A DNA stretch of 64,000 nucleotides, from positions 1 through 64,000 of the forward strand of contig CAYYNT010000011.1 of the NCBI GenBank assembly GCA_964473155.1. The letters run 5' to 3'. How positions within the stretch are numbered: position 1 is the first letter of the stretch; each line of letters opens with the position of its first letter. The translations under genes and the position numbers were made by a program. Below the pieces are notes generated by a model. That model had not been told where the DNA came from and did no database searches. It was given only the letters and a program-made list of their open reading frames with translations. The DNA is from JAJFUG01 sp964473155 (lineage in GTDB: Bacteria; Gemmatimonadota; Glassbacteria; GWA2-58-10). Below are positions 54,141 to 64,000 of the stretch, piece after piece.

Positions 54141-54262
54141 TAAAAAAGGCTTTGGGATCTGCAAATCCCAAAGCCTGGCTGCACAATCAGCTTCCGCGAA
54201 GAAGCCTGTCACCGGGGCGGTGACAGAGAAATGATTTGTGCAGTAACGGCCCTTTCGGGCTA
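54141..54262 (-). ncRNA. candidate structured RNA with its own terminator
   Basis: The non-coding stretch folds well. An outer stem pairs CTGCACAATC (54179-54188) with GATTTGTGCAG (54233-54243; one bulged T). Inside it are two arms: GCTTC/GAAGC (54190-54205) and CTGTCACCG/CGGTGACAG (54206-54226), so a three-way junction. Next to it lies a 12-bp hairpin, AGGCTTTGGGAT/ATCCCAAAGCCT (54147-54176), followed on the minus strand by TTTTTTA, so the unit looks like a minus-strand RNA of about 120 bases ending in a rho-independent terminator. A GCCC/GGGC hairpin at 54249-54260 would lie at its 5' side. I could not match it to a known RNA family and see no clear promoter. Confidence 0.45.
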
Positions 54263-54547
54263 ATAATCTAATCGGCAAAAAAAAAGAGAACTTTAAAAAT
54301 GGCTTTCAATCCTCAGAGGAATATGTATGGTTTTAATGTGTAACAAATTTAAAAATATACAGTTATGAGAAGTGTGGCGGGCATGGGCGTACAAACGCTG
54401 TCAGCCGTCATGGCCATACGAAACTGAACAGGCTGATAAGGAATTCATCTCTGCGCAGAGGGACAGGCAATCTGTCATAATCCCTTGCCAAGCGCGCCGC
54501 CTTGTGGTAAGCTCCTGTGTGCAATGTTCAATAACCAGGGAGCCGAG
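54263..54547. other. AT-rich intergenic stretch before the ParA-like gene
   Basis: A markedly A/T-rich segment (about 54270-54365), with A9 and repeated AAAAAT runs, is followed by normal GC sequence. It probably holds promoters for the ParA-like gene and possibly for the minus-strand RNA. I did not find a pair of boxes that I would defend, nor a coding frame. Confidence 0.4.
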
Positions 54548-55288
54548 TTGAAAAAGATTGCCATACTCTCGATCAAGGGTGGCGTGGGCAAGACCACCAC
54601 GACGATCAACCTGGGGCATGGGCTTTCGCTGAACGGCCAGCGGGTGATCATGATTGACTGTGACCCGCAGAACAACCTGGCCGAGATATTCGATCTGGAC
54701 CTCGGCGGCGGCGTGAGTGACCTTCTGCTGGGCCGCAAGGCCTGGATGAACGAGGTGCGCCGCAACCTTTTCGTCATCCCTTCCGGAGGGCGGGCGCTGA
54801 TGGATGCGGAGTGGAAAGCGGCCACGGCGAAAAGTCGCGAATCGATCCTGGGCGAGAGCCTGGAGGACCTGGCCAACTGCGACTACGTGATCTGCGACTG
54901 CTCCAGCGCGATGAACCTGATCAACATAAACGTTCTTCATTTTGTCGATTATATAATAATACCGGTGGGCATGGACTACTTTTCGATCAGCGGTCTGAAA
55001 AACACTTTCGAGATGGTGCGGGATGTCTGCCGGACCGGGAATTCGCACCAGGTGCGGCTGCTCGGGATACTGGCCACGCAGTTCGATCTGCGCACGCGTG
55101 TCAGCCGGGAGATATACGGAGTCCTGAGCCGTCTTTTCCCCAACGAGCTGTTCAAGACCGTGATCAACGTGAACACCCGTCTGCGCGAATCCCCGGCCTA
55201 CGGCAAGACTATTTTCGAGTACGATATCACCTCGAGCGGAGCGCGCGATTATTTCAAGCTTACCTCGGAGATTCTTTCGCATGAATGA
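54548..55288 (+). CDS. ParA/MinD-like P-loop ATPase
   Basis: A 246-residue ATPase with the deviant Walker A motif of the ParA family, SIKGGVGKTTT (residues 8-18), then IDCDPQNNLAEIFD and Walker B VICDCSSAMN. TTG 54548 is preferred because CAGGGAG lies five bases upstream and the product then starts MKKIAILSIKGG; the upstream in-frame starts lack ribosome sites. No ParB partner or parS-like sites are adjacent. Targets could be chromosome loci, a secretion or polysaccharide system. It overlaps thiD by eight bases. Confidence 0.9.
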   Translation: MKKIAILSIKGGVGKTTTTINLGHGLSLNGQRVIMIDCDPQNNLAEIFDLDLGGGVSDLLLGRKAWMNEVRRNLFVIPSGGRALMDAEWKAATAKSRESILGESLEDLANCDYVICDCSSAMNLININVLHFVDYIIIPVGMDYFSISGLKNTFEMVRDVCRTGNSHQVRLLGILATQFDLRTRVSREIYGVLSRLFPNELFKTVINVNTRLRESPAYGKTIFEYDITSSGARDYFKLTSEILSHE

Positions 55289-56096
55289 CATGAAATGCCC
55301 GCCGCGCGCTCTCACGATAGCGGGGAGCGACTCGGGAGGCGGGGCGGGCATTCAGGCCGACCTGAAAACTTTCCAGGCTTTCGGCTGTTTCGGCATGAGC
55401 GCGGTGACCGCGCTAACGGCCCAGAATTCACAGGGCGTGCAGGGCGTGTTCAAGATACCGGCGGAGTTCGTGGCGCGGCAGATCGATTCCGTTCTCGGCG
55501 ATATCGGCGCGGATGCGGTCAAGTGCGGTATGTTAGCCGACAGCGATATAATCGAGGCCGTGGCCGCGGCCCTGGAGCGCGGGGGATGTCCGCCGCTGGT
55601 GCTGGATACGGTCCTGGTGGCCAAGAGCGGCGACCCGCTGCTCGAGGACAGGGCCGTGGAGACTATGGTCCGGCGGCTTTTCCCCCTGGCCGCGCTGGTC
55701 ACGCCCAATATCCCGGAGGCGGAGCGCCTGACCGGCCGGAAAATAGAGGGCTGTCAGGACATGTTCGAGGCGGCGGAGCAGGTCAGGGCCATGGGCGCGC
55801 GGGCGGTGCTTCTCAAGGGCGGGCACCTTGACGGGCCGCGGCTGGTGGACATCCTGCTGCTTCCGGACGGGAGCGCGGCGCGGTATGAAAGCGAGCGTGT
55901 CGAGACCCGTCATACCCACGGTACGGGCTGCACGCTCTCGGCTGCCGTGGCTGCGGGCCTGGCCCGGGGCCTCGGGCTTGCCGCGGCGGTCGAGGCGGCC
56001 CGGCGCTACGTGCTGAGGGGGATTCGCCTGGCGCACGCCACCGGAGCGGGCTACGGCACCCTGAGGCACGCGCCGTTCGATCCAGAGACGGACTGA
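55281..56096 (+). CDS. thiD: hydroxymethylpyrimidine/phosphomethylpyrimidine kinase
   Basis: Thiamine-synthesis kinase that phosphorylates HMP and then HMP-P. The 271-residue protein has the family opening TIAGSDSGGGAGIQADLKTF, AVTALTAQNSQGV, VKCGMLAD, LVTPNIPEAERLTG and the catalytic Cys/Gly motif HTHGTGCTLSAAVAA. The ATG lies inside the ParA-like gene (eight-base overlap), implying translational coupling of otherwise unrelated functions. No other thiamine genes are near. A perfect palindromic terminator follows. Confidence 0.95.
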   Translation: MNDMKCPPRALTIAGSDSGGGAGIQADLKTFQAFGCFGMSAVTALTAQNSQGVQGVFKIPAEFVARQIDSVLGDIGADAVKCGMLADSDIIEAVAAALERGGCPPLVLDTVLVAKSGDPLLEDRAVETMVRRLFPLAALVTPNIPEAERLTGRKIEGCQDMFEAAEQVRAMGARAVLLKGGHLDGPRLVDILLLPDGSAARYESERVETRHTHGTGCTLSAAVAAGLARGLGLAAAVEAARRYVLRGIRLAHATGAGYGTLRHAPFDPETD

Positions 56097-56159
56097 GATT
56101 TGGTGACATATTGAGTTGAATAAGCCTCGCTATTACGAATAAAATCGTTATTTGCAAAC

Positions 56160-56199
56160 AACAAACCCCCGCCCGGAGCGCTCCGGGCGGGGGTTTGTT
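56160..56199. terminator. bidirectional terminator between thiD and dnaK
   Basis: A 40-base perfect palindrome, centre 56179/56180. The left arm starts AACAAACCCCCGCCC and the right arm ends GGGCGGGGGTTTGTT. It works on both strands: it lies after thiD (plus) and after dnaK (minus), so it insulates the two genes. Confidence 0.85.
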
Positions 56200-56228
56200 C
56201 ATACTGATCGCAGTGCTTCTATCGTGTA

Positions 56229-58184
<1,956 letters not shown>

Positions 58185-58429
58185 TATTCACTCTCCCTTT
58201 TCTTAAAAGAAATTTTCGAATCTCAGATATTGTTGTCGATTTCTATCGGATCAAAGAACGAAAAAAGCAATTAATATGCCACCAAAGACTTCAGAAGACC
58301 TTTTGTAAGTTATTCTTCCGTGGATGTATCAATCCCTTGAAAAACATATGGTTTGAGAGCATGATTTTTCCCGGGGCGTCTGCACACTGAATTTGAAATG
58401 GAGAAAAATAAAAAACGCGGATTGTCTTA

Positions 58430-58446
58430 TGCGCCAATATGGCGCA
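58430..58446. promoter_or_regulatory. palindromic operator-like site TGCGCCA-ATA-TGGCGCA
   Basis: A perfect seven-base inverted repeat with a three-base centre. It sits 34 bases upstream of the -35 of the flippase-like gene's promoter and about 245 bases from dnaK. The size fits a dimeric regulator site. Confidence 0.5.
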
Positions 58447-58479
58447 CTTGAGAGGTCAATACGGCAGTTGAGGTTTTAT

Positions 58480-58508
58480 TTGACTCTATTCCGCATAAAC
58501 GGTAAATT
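58480..58508 (+). promoter_or_regulatory. sigma70-type promoter for the flippase-like gene
   Basis: -35 TTGACT (58480-58485), a 17-base spacer and -10 TAAATT (58503-58508). The start codon at 58547 is about 38 bases downstream, with AGGA at 58531-58534. Confidence 0.65.
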
Positions 58509-58546
58509 GACCCATCCAAACATATCAGACAGGAAAATTGCCGACG

Positions 58547-59605
58547 ATGAAAAAAGCGCTCAAGCTTTCCCTCGCCCTTCTGATAAGTCTCGGTTGCCTC
58601 TGGATAGCCTTCCGCAACGTCGACTACAATCAGGCCATGCAGATATTCAGCCACGGCAGGGTTCGTGTCTTTCCGCTCTTTCTGTTTTCTTTCCTCTGCG
58701 TGGGTGTCCAATGGATCAGGGGTTGGCGCTGGGTCTATCTTTTCCGTCCCGAGCACCGGGCGACCAAGGGCGGCCTGACCGTGTCGAATTTGATCGGGTT
58801 CATGTCCAACAATATCCTGCCGCTGCGGATGGGTGAGATGGTGCGGGCGCTGATGGCGCGCCGCAAGACCCGCGCACCGTTGAGCTATATCCTGGCCAGC
58901 CTGTTCGTGGAACGTCTTTTCGACACGCTTTGCATGCTGCTCTGCCTGATCGTGCCTCTTCTTTTCATGCCCGGCGCCCCGGGGTTCATACGCAAGGTCG
59001 GTCTGGGCATGACCGCCGCTTTCTTCGGCGCCCTGGGAATCCTGCTTGTACTCCGCTTCAAGCCGCATCTGGTGCAGCGTGTGATCGCCGCTCCGGCCAG
59101 GCGGATAATGCCGGAAAAGGCCTTCGCCCGTCTCGACCACATCCTGCATACTTTCACGGATGGTCTGCGGATGTTGAAAGACGGCGGCGCGATGCTGAAG
59201 GTTTCAATCCTGAGCCTGTTTCATTGGGGTGTGGTCGTTTTCGCCTACGAGATGGCCTTCCGGGGATTTTCTTTCGACAACCTGCCCTGGACCGCGCCTT
59301 TCCTGACCAATGGACTGGTGGGTCTGGGTGTGGCGCTGCCCTCGGCCCCGGCTTTTGTCGGACCGCTGCATGCCGCCATAATCTATTCGCTCAGCGATGT
59401 ATACGGTGCGCTTAAAAGCGAGGCCACCGGGTTTGCCGTGGTCATACACATTCTGATGATGGCGCCGCTGACGGTTGTCGGTCTGCTCATGATGTGGCGC
59501 GAGGGGCTTTCGCTCAGCCAGATCCGTCAGAAAGCCGAACAGACCGGAGAGGAGTCCGATTTTACGGCCGCGGAATCAATGGCTCCGAAATCCGTATCCG
59601 AATGA
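58547..59605 (+). CDS. flippase-like / LPG-synthase-TM (DUF/UPF0104) membrane protein
   Basis: A 352-residue integral membrane protein with about eight helices. The conserved blocks of this family are visible: a short N-terminal helix (LSLALLISLGCLWIAFR), RGWRWVYLF, GFMSNNILPLRMGEMVRALMARRK (a glycolipid-transferase/flippase hallmark), FVERLFDTLCML and GLGVALPSAPAFVGPLHAA. Such proteins act in lipid flipping or aminoacyl-lipid synthesis in the cytoplasmic membrane. ATG 58547 is preferred over TTG 58538 on spacing. It is followed by ispE, 42 bases downstream. Confidence 0.85.
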   Translation: MKKALKLSLALLISLGCLWIAFRNVDYNQAMQIFSHGRVRVFPLFLFSFLCVGVQWIRGWRWVYLFRPEHRATKGGLTVSNLIGFMSNNILPLRMGEMVRALMARRKTRAPLSYILASLFVERLFDTLCMLLCLIVPLLFMPGAPGFIRKVGLGMTAAFFGALGILLVLRFKPHLVQRVIAAPARRIMPEKAFARLDHILHTFTDGLRMLKDGGAMLKVSILSLFHWGVVVFAYEMAFRGFSFDNLPWTAPFLTNGLVGLGVALPSAPAFVGPLHAAIIYSLSDVYGALKSEATGFAVVIHILMMAPLTVVGLLMMWREGLSLSQIRQKAEQTGEESDFTAAESMAPKSVSE

Positions 59606-59647
59606 ATTACCTGTTTTGCACCGGTCACGCAGCCGAGGAGAGATAGA

Positions 59648-60559
59648 ATGCCCCGTCCCGCTGAAAACAGACTGTCTATCCGGGTTTATGCCAAAATAAA
59701 CCTCTCGCTGCGCATACTCGGGCGGATAGAGGGCGGCTACCATTCCATAGAGACCATCTTTCAGAACATCTCTATTTTCGACCGCCTGAGCGTGAAACCT
59801 TCAGCGGGTGAAGTCCGGGTCACGTGCAGCGACCCAAGCATTCCCGAGGGGCCGGAAAACCTGGCCTGGCGTGCCGCCACAAACTGTCTCGAGATGCTGG
59901 GCGTGCGTGACGGAGGGGTGGAAATACACATTGAAAAGGGTATACCGGCAGGGGCGGGTCTGGGGGGAGGCAGCGCGGATGCGGCCGGGACGATACTGGC
60001 CTGCGAGCGTCTTTACGGCTCACTGCCTGGTGGCGACACCACGCGTTACGCTTTAGCTGCCTCGCTCGGGGCGGATGTGCCGTTCCTTCTTTCGGGGGGA
60101 CGGGCCCTGGCCTGGGGAATCGGCGAAAGGATGCTTCATCTGCCGGTGAGCAGCACCACGCCGCTGCTCCTGGCCATGCCGTCATTCTCGATCTCCACTT
60201 CCTGGGCTTACCGGGCGCTGGATGTGAGCCAGGCAGAGGGGCAGTCGACCGAGACGATGGATATCAACGGCGGGCCGCTGAAATGGATGGAGCTCACCGG
60301 TCCGTTCGGACCGGTGACAAGCCTGGTCAATGACTTCGAGCCGGTGGTGTTTGCCCATCATCCGGAGCTGCGAGACCTGAAACACAGTCTGATAGAGGCC
60401 GGCGCGCGCGTTTCTCTGCTCTCCGGGAGCGGCAGCGGAATTTACGGGCTTTTCGAGGACGAGGCCACTCGCGACCGGGCAATATCAGCTCTGGAGGATA
60501 TGGAGGACCTGAAGCTAATCCCGGCCGCTTTTATCGATACCGCCTGCGTTTTCGAGTGA
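59648..60559 (+). CDS. ispE: 4-diphosphocytidyl-2-C-methyl-D-erythritol kinase
   Basis: Isoprenoid kinase of the MEP pathway that phosphorylates CDP-ME. The 303-residue protein is a GHMP kinase with YAKINLSLRIL (Lys16), the ATP motif PAGAGLGGGSADAAG (about 100-114), LGADVPFLLSGG (Asp143) and the C-terminal GSGSGIYGLF. GAGGAGAG lies upstream of the ATG. It sits downstream of the flippase-like gene in what may be a two-gene operon. IspE in isolation does not show the whole pathway, but it implies bacterial isoprenoid synthesis. Confidence 0.96.
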   Translation: MPRPAENRLSIRVYAKINLSLRILGRIEGGYHSIETIFQNISIFDRLSVKPSAGEVRVTCSDPSIPEGPENLAWRAATNCLEMLGVRDGGVEIHIEKGIPAGAGLGGGSADAAGTILACERLYGSLPGGDTTRYALAASLGADVPFLLSGGRALAWGIGERMLHLPVSSTTPLLLAMPSFSISTSWAYRALDVSQAEGQSTETMDINGGPLKWMELTGPFGPVTSLVNDFEPVVFAHHPELRDLKHSLIEAGARVSLLSGSGSGIYGLFEDEATRDRAISALEDMEDLKLIPAAFIDTACVFE

Positions 60560-60569
60560 CGGTCAGACC

Positions 60570-63500
60570 TCAGGGCTGGCCGGAGCCTGTCAGCGCGCGG
60601 AGACGGTCCCTGGCGCTGCGCACCCAGTCGCTGTGACCGGCGGCAAGAGTTTCGAGCTGCCGGTAGGTGGCCGAGGCCGCCTCACGCTGTCCCATCGCTT
60701 CCTGTATCAGCCCCTTCTGATAAAGAGCTTTCAGCGTTATTTCCGTGCGTTCCGGGTAAGCCTCGCACAGACCATCCATCATGTCGACAGCCTGGCTGTA
60801 TTCCCGGCTTCCCCGCAGGAGTGAAACGAGCAGAAACCGCGCCGCAGCGACTGTTTCAGGATCACGGCTCCAGAGGGAGGACAGAATCGCGCGGGCATTC
60901 CCGTTCCGGCCTGCCTTGAGAGCGGCTCCGGCCCAATCCAGCGCGGCCCGCCCAGCCTCCGCCGAGGGGGCAAGGCCAGCCCAGCGTTTTGCGAACTGCT
61001 CCACGGCTCCTACCCAGTTGCCTTCACCGCCCAGGATCTGCCCCAGCATACCGGCTTTCCTTGTGGCAGTTGAGATTTCAGGCGGAAGGCTTTCCAGCAG
61101 TTTTCGAGCTTTGTCGATCTGGTTGGCGGCCACGTAAAGCTCGATCAATTTCTGTTTCGCTTCCACTGACCAGGGACTCCAGGTAAATTCCCGCGCCAGC
61201 CGGTCCAATGCCTGGGCGCTGGCTGCTGTTTCGCCCCGCGCGCGATCCAGGGCCGCCCCAACCCATAAGGCCCTGTCCTCCGGCCAGACATCGCCGAACA
61301 GAAGGCGGAGATCATCGTTCAACGAGGCTGCCCCATCTAATTGGCCCAGGTTCAGCAGGTACTCGATCTCATCCAGCATGAGACCGGCCAGTCCTGCCCG
61401 GTCTTCCGGAAAGTTCCGGCGGAACTCGTTCCGGGTTTCAGCCACTTTCTCCGGATCGCCCGCGTTCATATAGGCAATCATTATCCCGCGGTAGGCCAGC
61501 AGCGAGGGATCGACTTTATAGAACTCGTTCCAGGCGGACTTGCGATAGCGTTCCAGTTCCTTGCGTGTTTTGCCGGCATCCGCTCCCTGTTCAAGCGACC
61601 AGACAAGCCAGCGCACGCGCGCCAGGGCGTGGAATTCGCTCTGCTCCGGCAACTGTGCCAGGTATTGCATGGCCTGCCTGCTGTTGCCGGCCTCGAGGAA
61701 CAAGTCCACCGCCGCGGCGAAACCAGCCTGCCGTTCCTCCGGTGCGCTGCACCGGCTCAGGTAGCGGACAAGTAAGGAATTGGCGGCGGCGTACTCGCCA
61801 ATCCCCGCCAGGGCGCGGATACGGTAACACTCGAAACGCATCCTGCCGTTCCGCTCAAGGCTGTCCTGTTCCATCCGGCCGAACAGAGCAGCCGCCAGAC
61901 CATAACGTCCAGTATGGTATGCCGCTTCGGCAAGCACGGCGCGGCATTCCGGAGTGTCTGAGGCGTAAGTGTTATGGCTGACCCAGTTGCGCGCCGTGGC
62001 GTAAGCTACTGAATAACGTTCCTGGCTCAGGTGCATCCTGGCAATACGCAGACCGGCAAGCGCGGCCCAGCGGCTTTGAGGCCAGCGTCCGGTCAACGTT
62101 CCGTAAAGGTGCGCCGCGCTGTCCATCGCACCGGCGAAACCTGCGTTCTCCAGTGAGCGGGCCAGTAAAAGCATCGCACGGCCGCTTTGTTCAACTGTGC
62201 CGCTGCCTGAGATGGCCTGTGCCCACATCATCCTTGCAGAATCTGCCCTTGCCAATGTGGCAGCCGTCATGGCGCCCTCCGCGGACGCCTCGTATAGCTC
62301 GCCCAGCCAGATCAGCAGCGCGGTGCGAACGGCTCCTTGAGCCAGATGGGGCAGTTCTCCACGCAGCAGTGTTTCCGCAGCGCTCTTCTCACCGGCGTTC
62401 AGCGTTGCTGCGTGCGAACGGTAAATATCCAGATACAGACCGACCGCGTTTTCCCGCCCCTGGAACTCCGCGTTCTCGGAAAGAAGGCGTCCCAGATCGC
62501 GCCATGCCTGCCTGATCTTTTCCACGCCCGCGTTTTCTCCAGGCGACTGATCACGCAGACCGGCCAGGTACAGGTACTCGGCAAGGGGCACGCGATCGGC
62601 GGGCGGAATCGATCCGGCGGCCTGCAATATCGACACTGCCCGGTCGTAATCTCCCAGACGGCGTCCGGCTATTTCGGCCAGCCGCTGCGGCGGGATGTTC
62701 CCTCGCTGAGACGAGAAAAGGTCAAGAAGCTCGCGTGCCGCCCCTGACGGATCAGTCAGCTCGAAACGCGCCAGGTCTGAAAGACGCAATGATGACTGAT
62801 CCCAGTAGCGGCTGGACGGATAATTGTCGCACAGACGGCGCAGGAGAGCCTGCTCGCGCGAAAAATCCCCGCGTGAACGGCAGATCCGGGCGTATACATG
62901 GAGCAGACTGTCCATGACATTCAGCGGATCGGACCCGGAATTCAGATAATCCCTCAACTCCGCCTCGGCGCGCAGCGTATCATGCAATGACAGATATATG
63001 CCGCAGGCAGTGAGACCCGCCTGCGCCAGAATCAGGCTGTCCGGCCGTTGCCGATACAGGTCCTCGATCGCCGATAAAGCTCCGCGCCTGTCGCCCGAGG
63101 CGGCGAGCGCCCAGGCGCCGATCAGTCTGGCCTGCATAAATTGTGACGATGAGCCGAACCTCTGTCCGAAAAGCTCGACCGACCGGACAAGGGGTGACAA
63201 ATTGCCGGAGCGTTCGGCAGCGTTTTTCATCCTGCCGAGCAACGAGAGGGCAGCTTCCGGGCTTTCTATCAGGCGAAGGCGCTCGACGCCATGGGCCATG
63301 AACTGTTCATTCCGGCCCTGACGGTAGTCCAGGTCCATAAGCAGGGCCAGGACACTGTCCCGGCTGAAGCCCTCCTTTTCCAGGTTTCCGCCAGCCGAGG
63401 CCAGGGCGGTGAATACGCTGTCCGCTCCGGCAAGATCCCCACGGCTCAGGCAGGCCTGGGCCAGCAGAAACCGCATCGCCGGAGAATAAAGCATTTGCTC

Positions 63501-64000
63501 TCCGGAACCGCGCCGCAGTTCCTCGATCAGCCGAAGGGCCGAATCCGGCTGTCCGATCCCGCCGAGGCATCCGATAGCCAGCATCTGCGTATTCAGTTCC
63601 TGTTCATACAAGCTTTTGCCGGTAATCTCCTGGATTCGCCGCACCAGGCCCCACGCCTCCTCCGCGCGCCCATTTTCAAGAAGAAGGGTGGCGGTGCGCT
63701 GCATGACCGGAATCAGCTCCGGCGACTGTCCCGCGCTTCCTGACAGGTATTGCAGCCCGGCCCGTATGGCTTTCTGGCTGAGCCGGGCGCGGTCGGCAGC
63801 CCGCTGCATCGATATCAGGGCTGACGGCGTGAAGGATGAATCGGGAAATGCCACCGCCAGCGGTTCCAGCACCAGGACCGCCAGACTGTCCTGTCCCTGA
63901 CGGTACAGCAGGCTTCCAAGCTGAGCCAGAGACGTCCCGGAGAATTCCGAGGCCGGGTATTCGGCTATCAGGCGCTGGAAAGAAACCTCGGCCGAGTCCG
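60570..64000 (-). CDS. very large TPR-repeat protein, 5' end beyond the window
   Basis: The frame stays open to the right edge. Counted from an internal GTG at 63872 it has 1100 residues, and another 42 codons continue into 64000 without a stop (DSAEVSFQRLIAEYPASEF at the edge), so the true start is outside. It is almost entirely TPR-like helix pairs, such as AEEAWGLVRRIQEITGKS, LLEKLYETNRSPDQA-like units, RGEAAWALAASGDRRGALSAIEDLYRQRPDS and AGLRDQSPGENAGVEK. Tandem repeats of this kind build extended scaffolds. It converges on ispE with a 10-base gap. Location and partner are unknown because the N-terminus is missing. Confidence 0.82.
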   Translation of the reverse strand, partial: DSAEVSFQRLIAEYPASEFSGTSLAQLGSLLYRQGQDSLAVLVLEPLAVAFPDSSFTPSALISMQRAADRARLSQKAIRAGLQYLSGSAGQSPELIPVMQRTATLLLENGRAEEAWGLVRRIQEITGKSLYEQELNTQMLAIGCLGGIGQPDSALRLIEELRRGSGEQMLYSPAMRFLLAQACLSRGDLAGADSVFTALASAGGNLEKEGFSRDSVLALLMDLDYRQGRNEQFMAHGVERLRLIESPEAALSLLGRMKNAAERSGNLSPLVRSVELFGQRFGSSSQFMQARLIGAWALAASGDRRGALSAIEDLYRQRPDSLILAQAGLTACGIYLSLHDTLRAEAELRDYLNSGSDPLNVMDSLLHVYARICRSRGDFSREQALLRRLCDNYPSSRYWDQSSLRLSDLARFELTDPSGAARELLDLFSSQRGNIPPQRLAEIAGRRLGDYDRAVSILQAAGSIPPADRVPLAEYLYLAGLRDQSPGENAGVEKIRQAWRDLGRLLSENAEFQGRENAVGLYLDIYRSHAATLNAGEKSAAETLLRGELPHLAQGAVRTALLIWLGELYEASAEGAMTAATLARADSARMMWAQAISGSGTVEQSGRAMLLLARSLENAGFAGAMDSAAHLYGTLTGRWPQSRWAALAGLRIARMHLSQERYSVAYATARNWVSHNTYASDTPECRAVLAEAAYHTGRYGLAAALFGRMEQDSLERNGRMRFECYRIRALAGIGEYAAANSLLVRYLSRCSAPEERQAGFAAAVDLFLEAGNSRQAMQYLAQLPEQSEFHALARVRWLVWSLEQGADAGKTRKELERYRKSAWNEFYKVDPSLLAYRGIMIAYMNAGDPEKVAETRNEFRRNFPEDRAGLAGLMLDEIEYLLNLGQLDGAASLNDDLRLLFGDVWPEDRALWVGAALDRARGETAASAQALDRLAREFTWSPWSVEAKQKLIELYVAANQIDKARKLLESLPPEISTATRKAGMLGQILGGEGNWVGAVEQFAKRWAGLAPSAEAGRAALDWAGAALKAGRNGNARAILSSLWSRDPETVAAARFLLVSLLRGSREYSQAVDMMDGLCEAYPERTEITLKALYQKGLIQEAMGQREAASATYRQLETLAAGHSDWVRSARDRLRALTGSGQP

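Larger units (their letters stand above)
58185..58546. other. divergent region between dnaK and the flippase-like gene
   Basis: A 362-base AT-rich region read outward on both sides. It contains a perfect 17-base palindrome at 58430-58446 and a consensus promoter for the plus-strand gene at 58480-58508. The dnaK side has several T-rich boxes, but no convincing heat-shock promoter or CIRCE was found. No coding frame is supported. Confidence 0.5.

Noticed and set aside
58185..58546. CIRCE/HrcA site upstream of dnaK
   Set aside because: No TTAGCACTC/GAGTGCTAA inverted repeat is present. The only perfect palindrome has a different sequence.

Overview
The window looks like chromosomal DNA from a GC-rich, diderm, mostly anaerobic bacterium. 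The envelope evidence is an outer-membrane porin, many lipobox signal peptides, an RND pump and Tat-like leaders. The anaerobic evidence is two ferredoxin-dependent 2-oxoacid oxidoreductases, a 4Fe-4S QueG-like protein and a DsrE-like protein. Dockerin repeats, Asp-box propellers, DUF5683, PKD-like lipoproteins, paired sodium:solute symporters with a tiny accessory protein, and dispersed GC-rich palindromes resemble FCB-related candidate phyla such as Glassbacteria. That placement is an impression without any search. I see no rRNA, tRNA, CRISPR array, prophage or insertion sequence.

Layout. 0.2-4.2 kb: two tandem paralogous secreted proteins, an orphan pyruvate:ferredoxin oxidoreductase beta subunit, a Tat-exported DsrE-like protein and a secreted unknown. 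4.4-9.5 kb: an SH3b/DUF5683 envelope protein overlapping a seven-repeat lipoprotein, then DUF502 and other membrane proteins. 9.5-11.8 kb: rtcB and a DUF2461 gene. 11.9-22.3 kb, all minus strand: indolepyruvate oxidoreductase (iorA, iorB), phenylacetate-CoA ligase, an amidohydrolase, an ACT-domain protein, then a porin, a 57-residue membrane protein and two sodium:solute symporters. A trpB2-type tryptophan synthase beta gene is read divergently from iorA, with back-to-back consensus promoters between them.

24.1-25.7 kb: a Cys-rich exported protein interrupted by an in-frame TAG, and an ArsP-type permease. 25.7-37.2 kb: a cluster of secreted proteins (DUF362 with C-terminal dockerin, CocE-type hydrolase, metallo-beta-lactamase-fold lipoprotein, Asp-box propeller with N-terminal dockerin-like repeats, heparinase-like lipoprotein, DUF4832-type glycosidase-like protein), probably for polysaccharide or glycoconjugate breakdown. 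37.2-44.3 kb: a QueG-like protein, then an RND adaptor and pump, CcdA and TlpA in one likely minus-strand operon.

44.5-51.8 kb: a sigma/anti-sigma/secreted-protein unit, a histidine kinase overlapping a TPR protein, a PadR regulator, an alpha/beta hydrolase and an aldose-epimerase-like lipoprotein. 52-64 kb: an EF-G-like GTPase, a candidate structured RNA, a ParA-like ATPase overlapping thiD, dnaK, a flippase-like membrane protein, ispE, and a giant TPR protein that runs off the right edge.

Two metabolic themes stand out. One is aryl amino-acid and aryl-acid CoA metabolism (ior, paaK, ACT, trpB2). The other is uptake and breakdown of organic polymers or acids (symporters plus porin, and the secreted hydrolases). 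Start codons were moved from the longest reading frame wherever a Shine-Dalgarno sequence supported it; several genes then begin with TTG.
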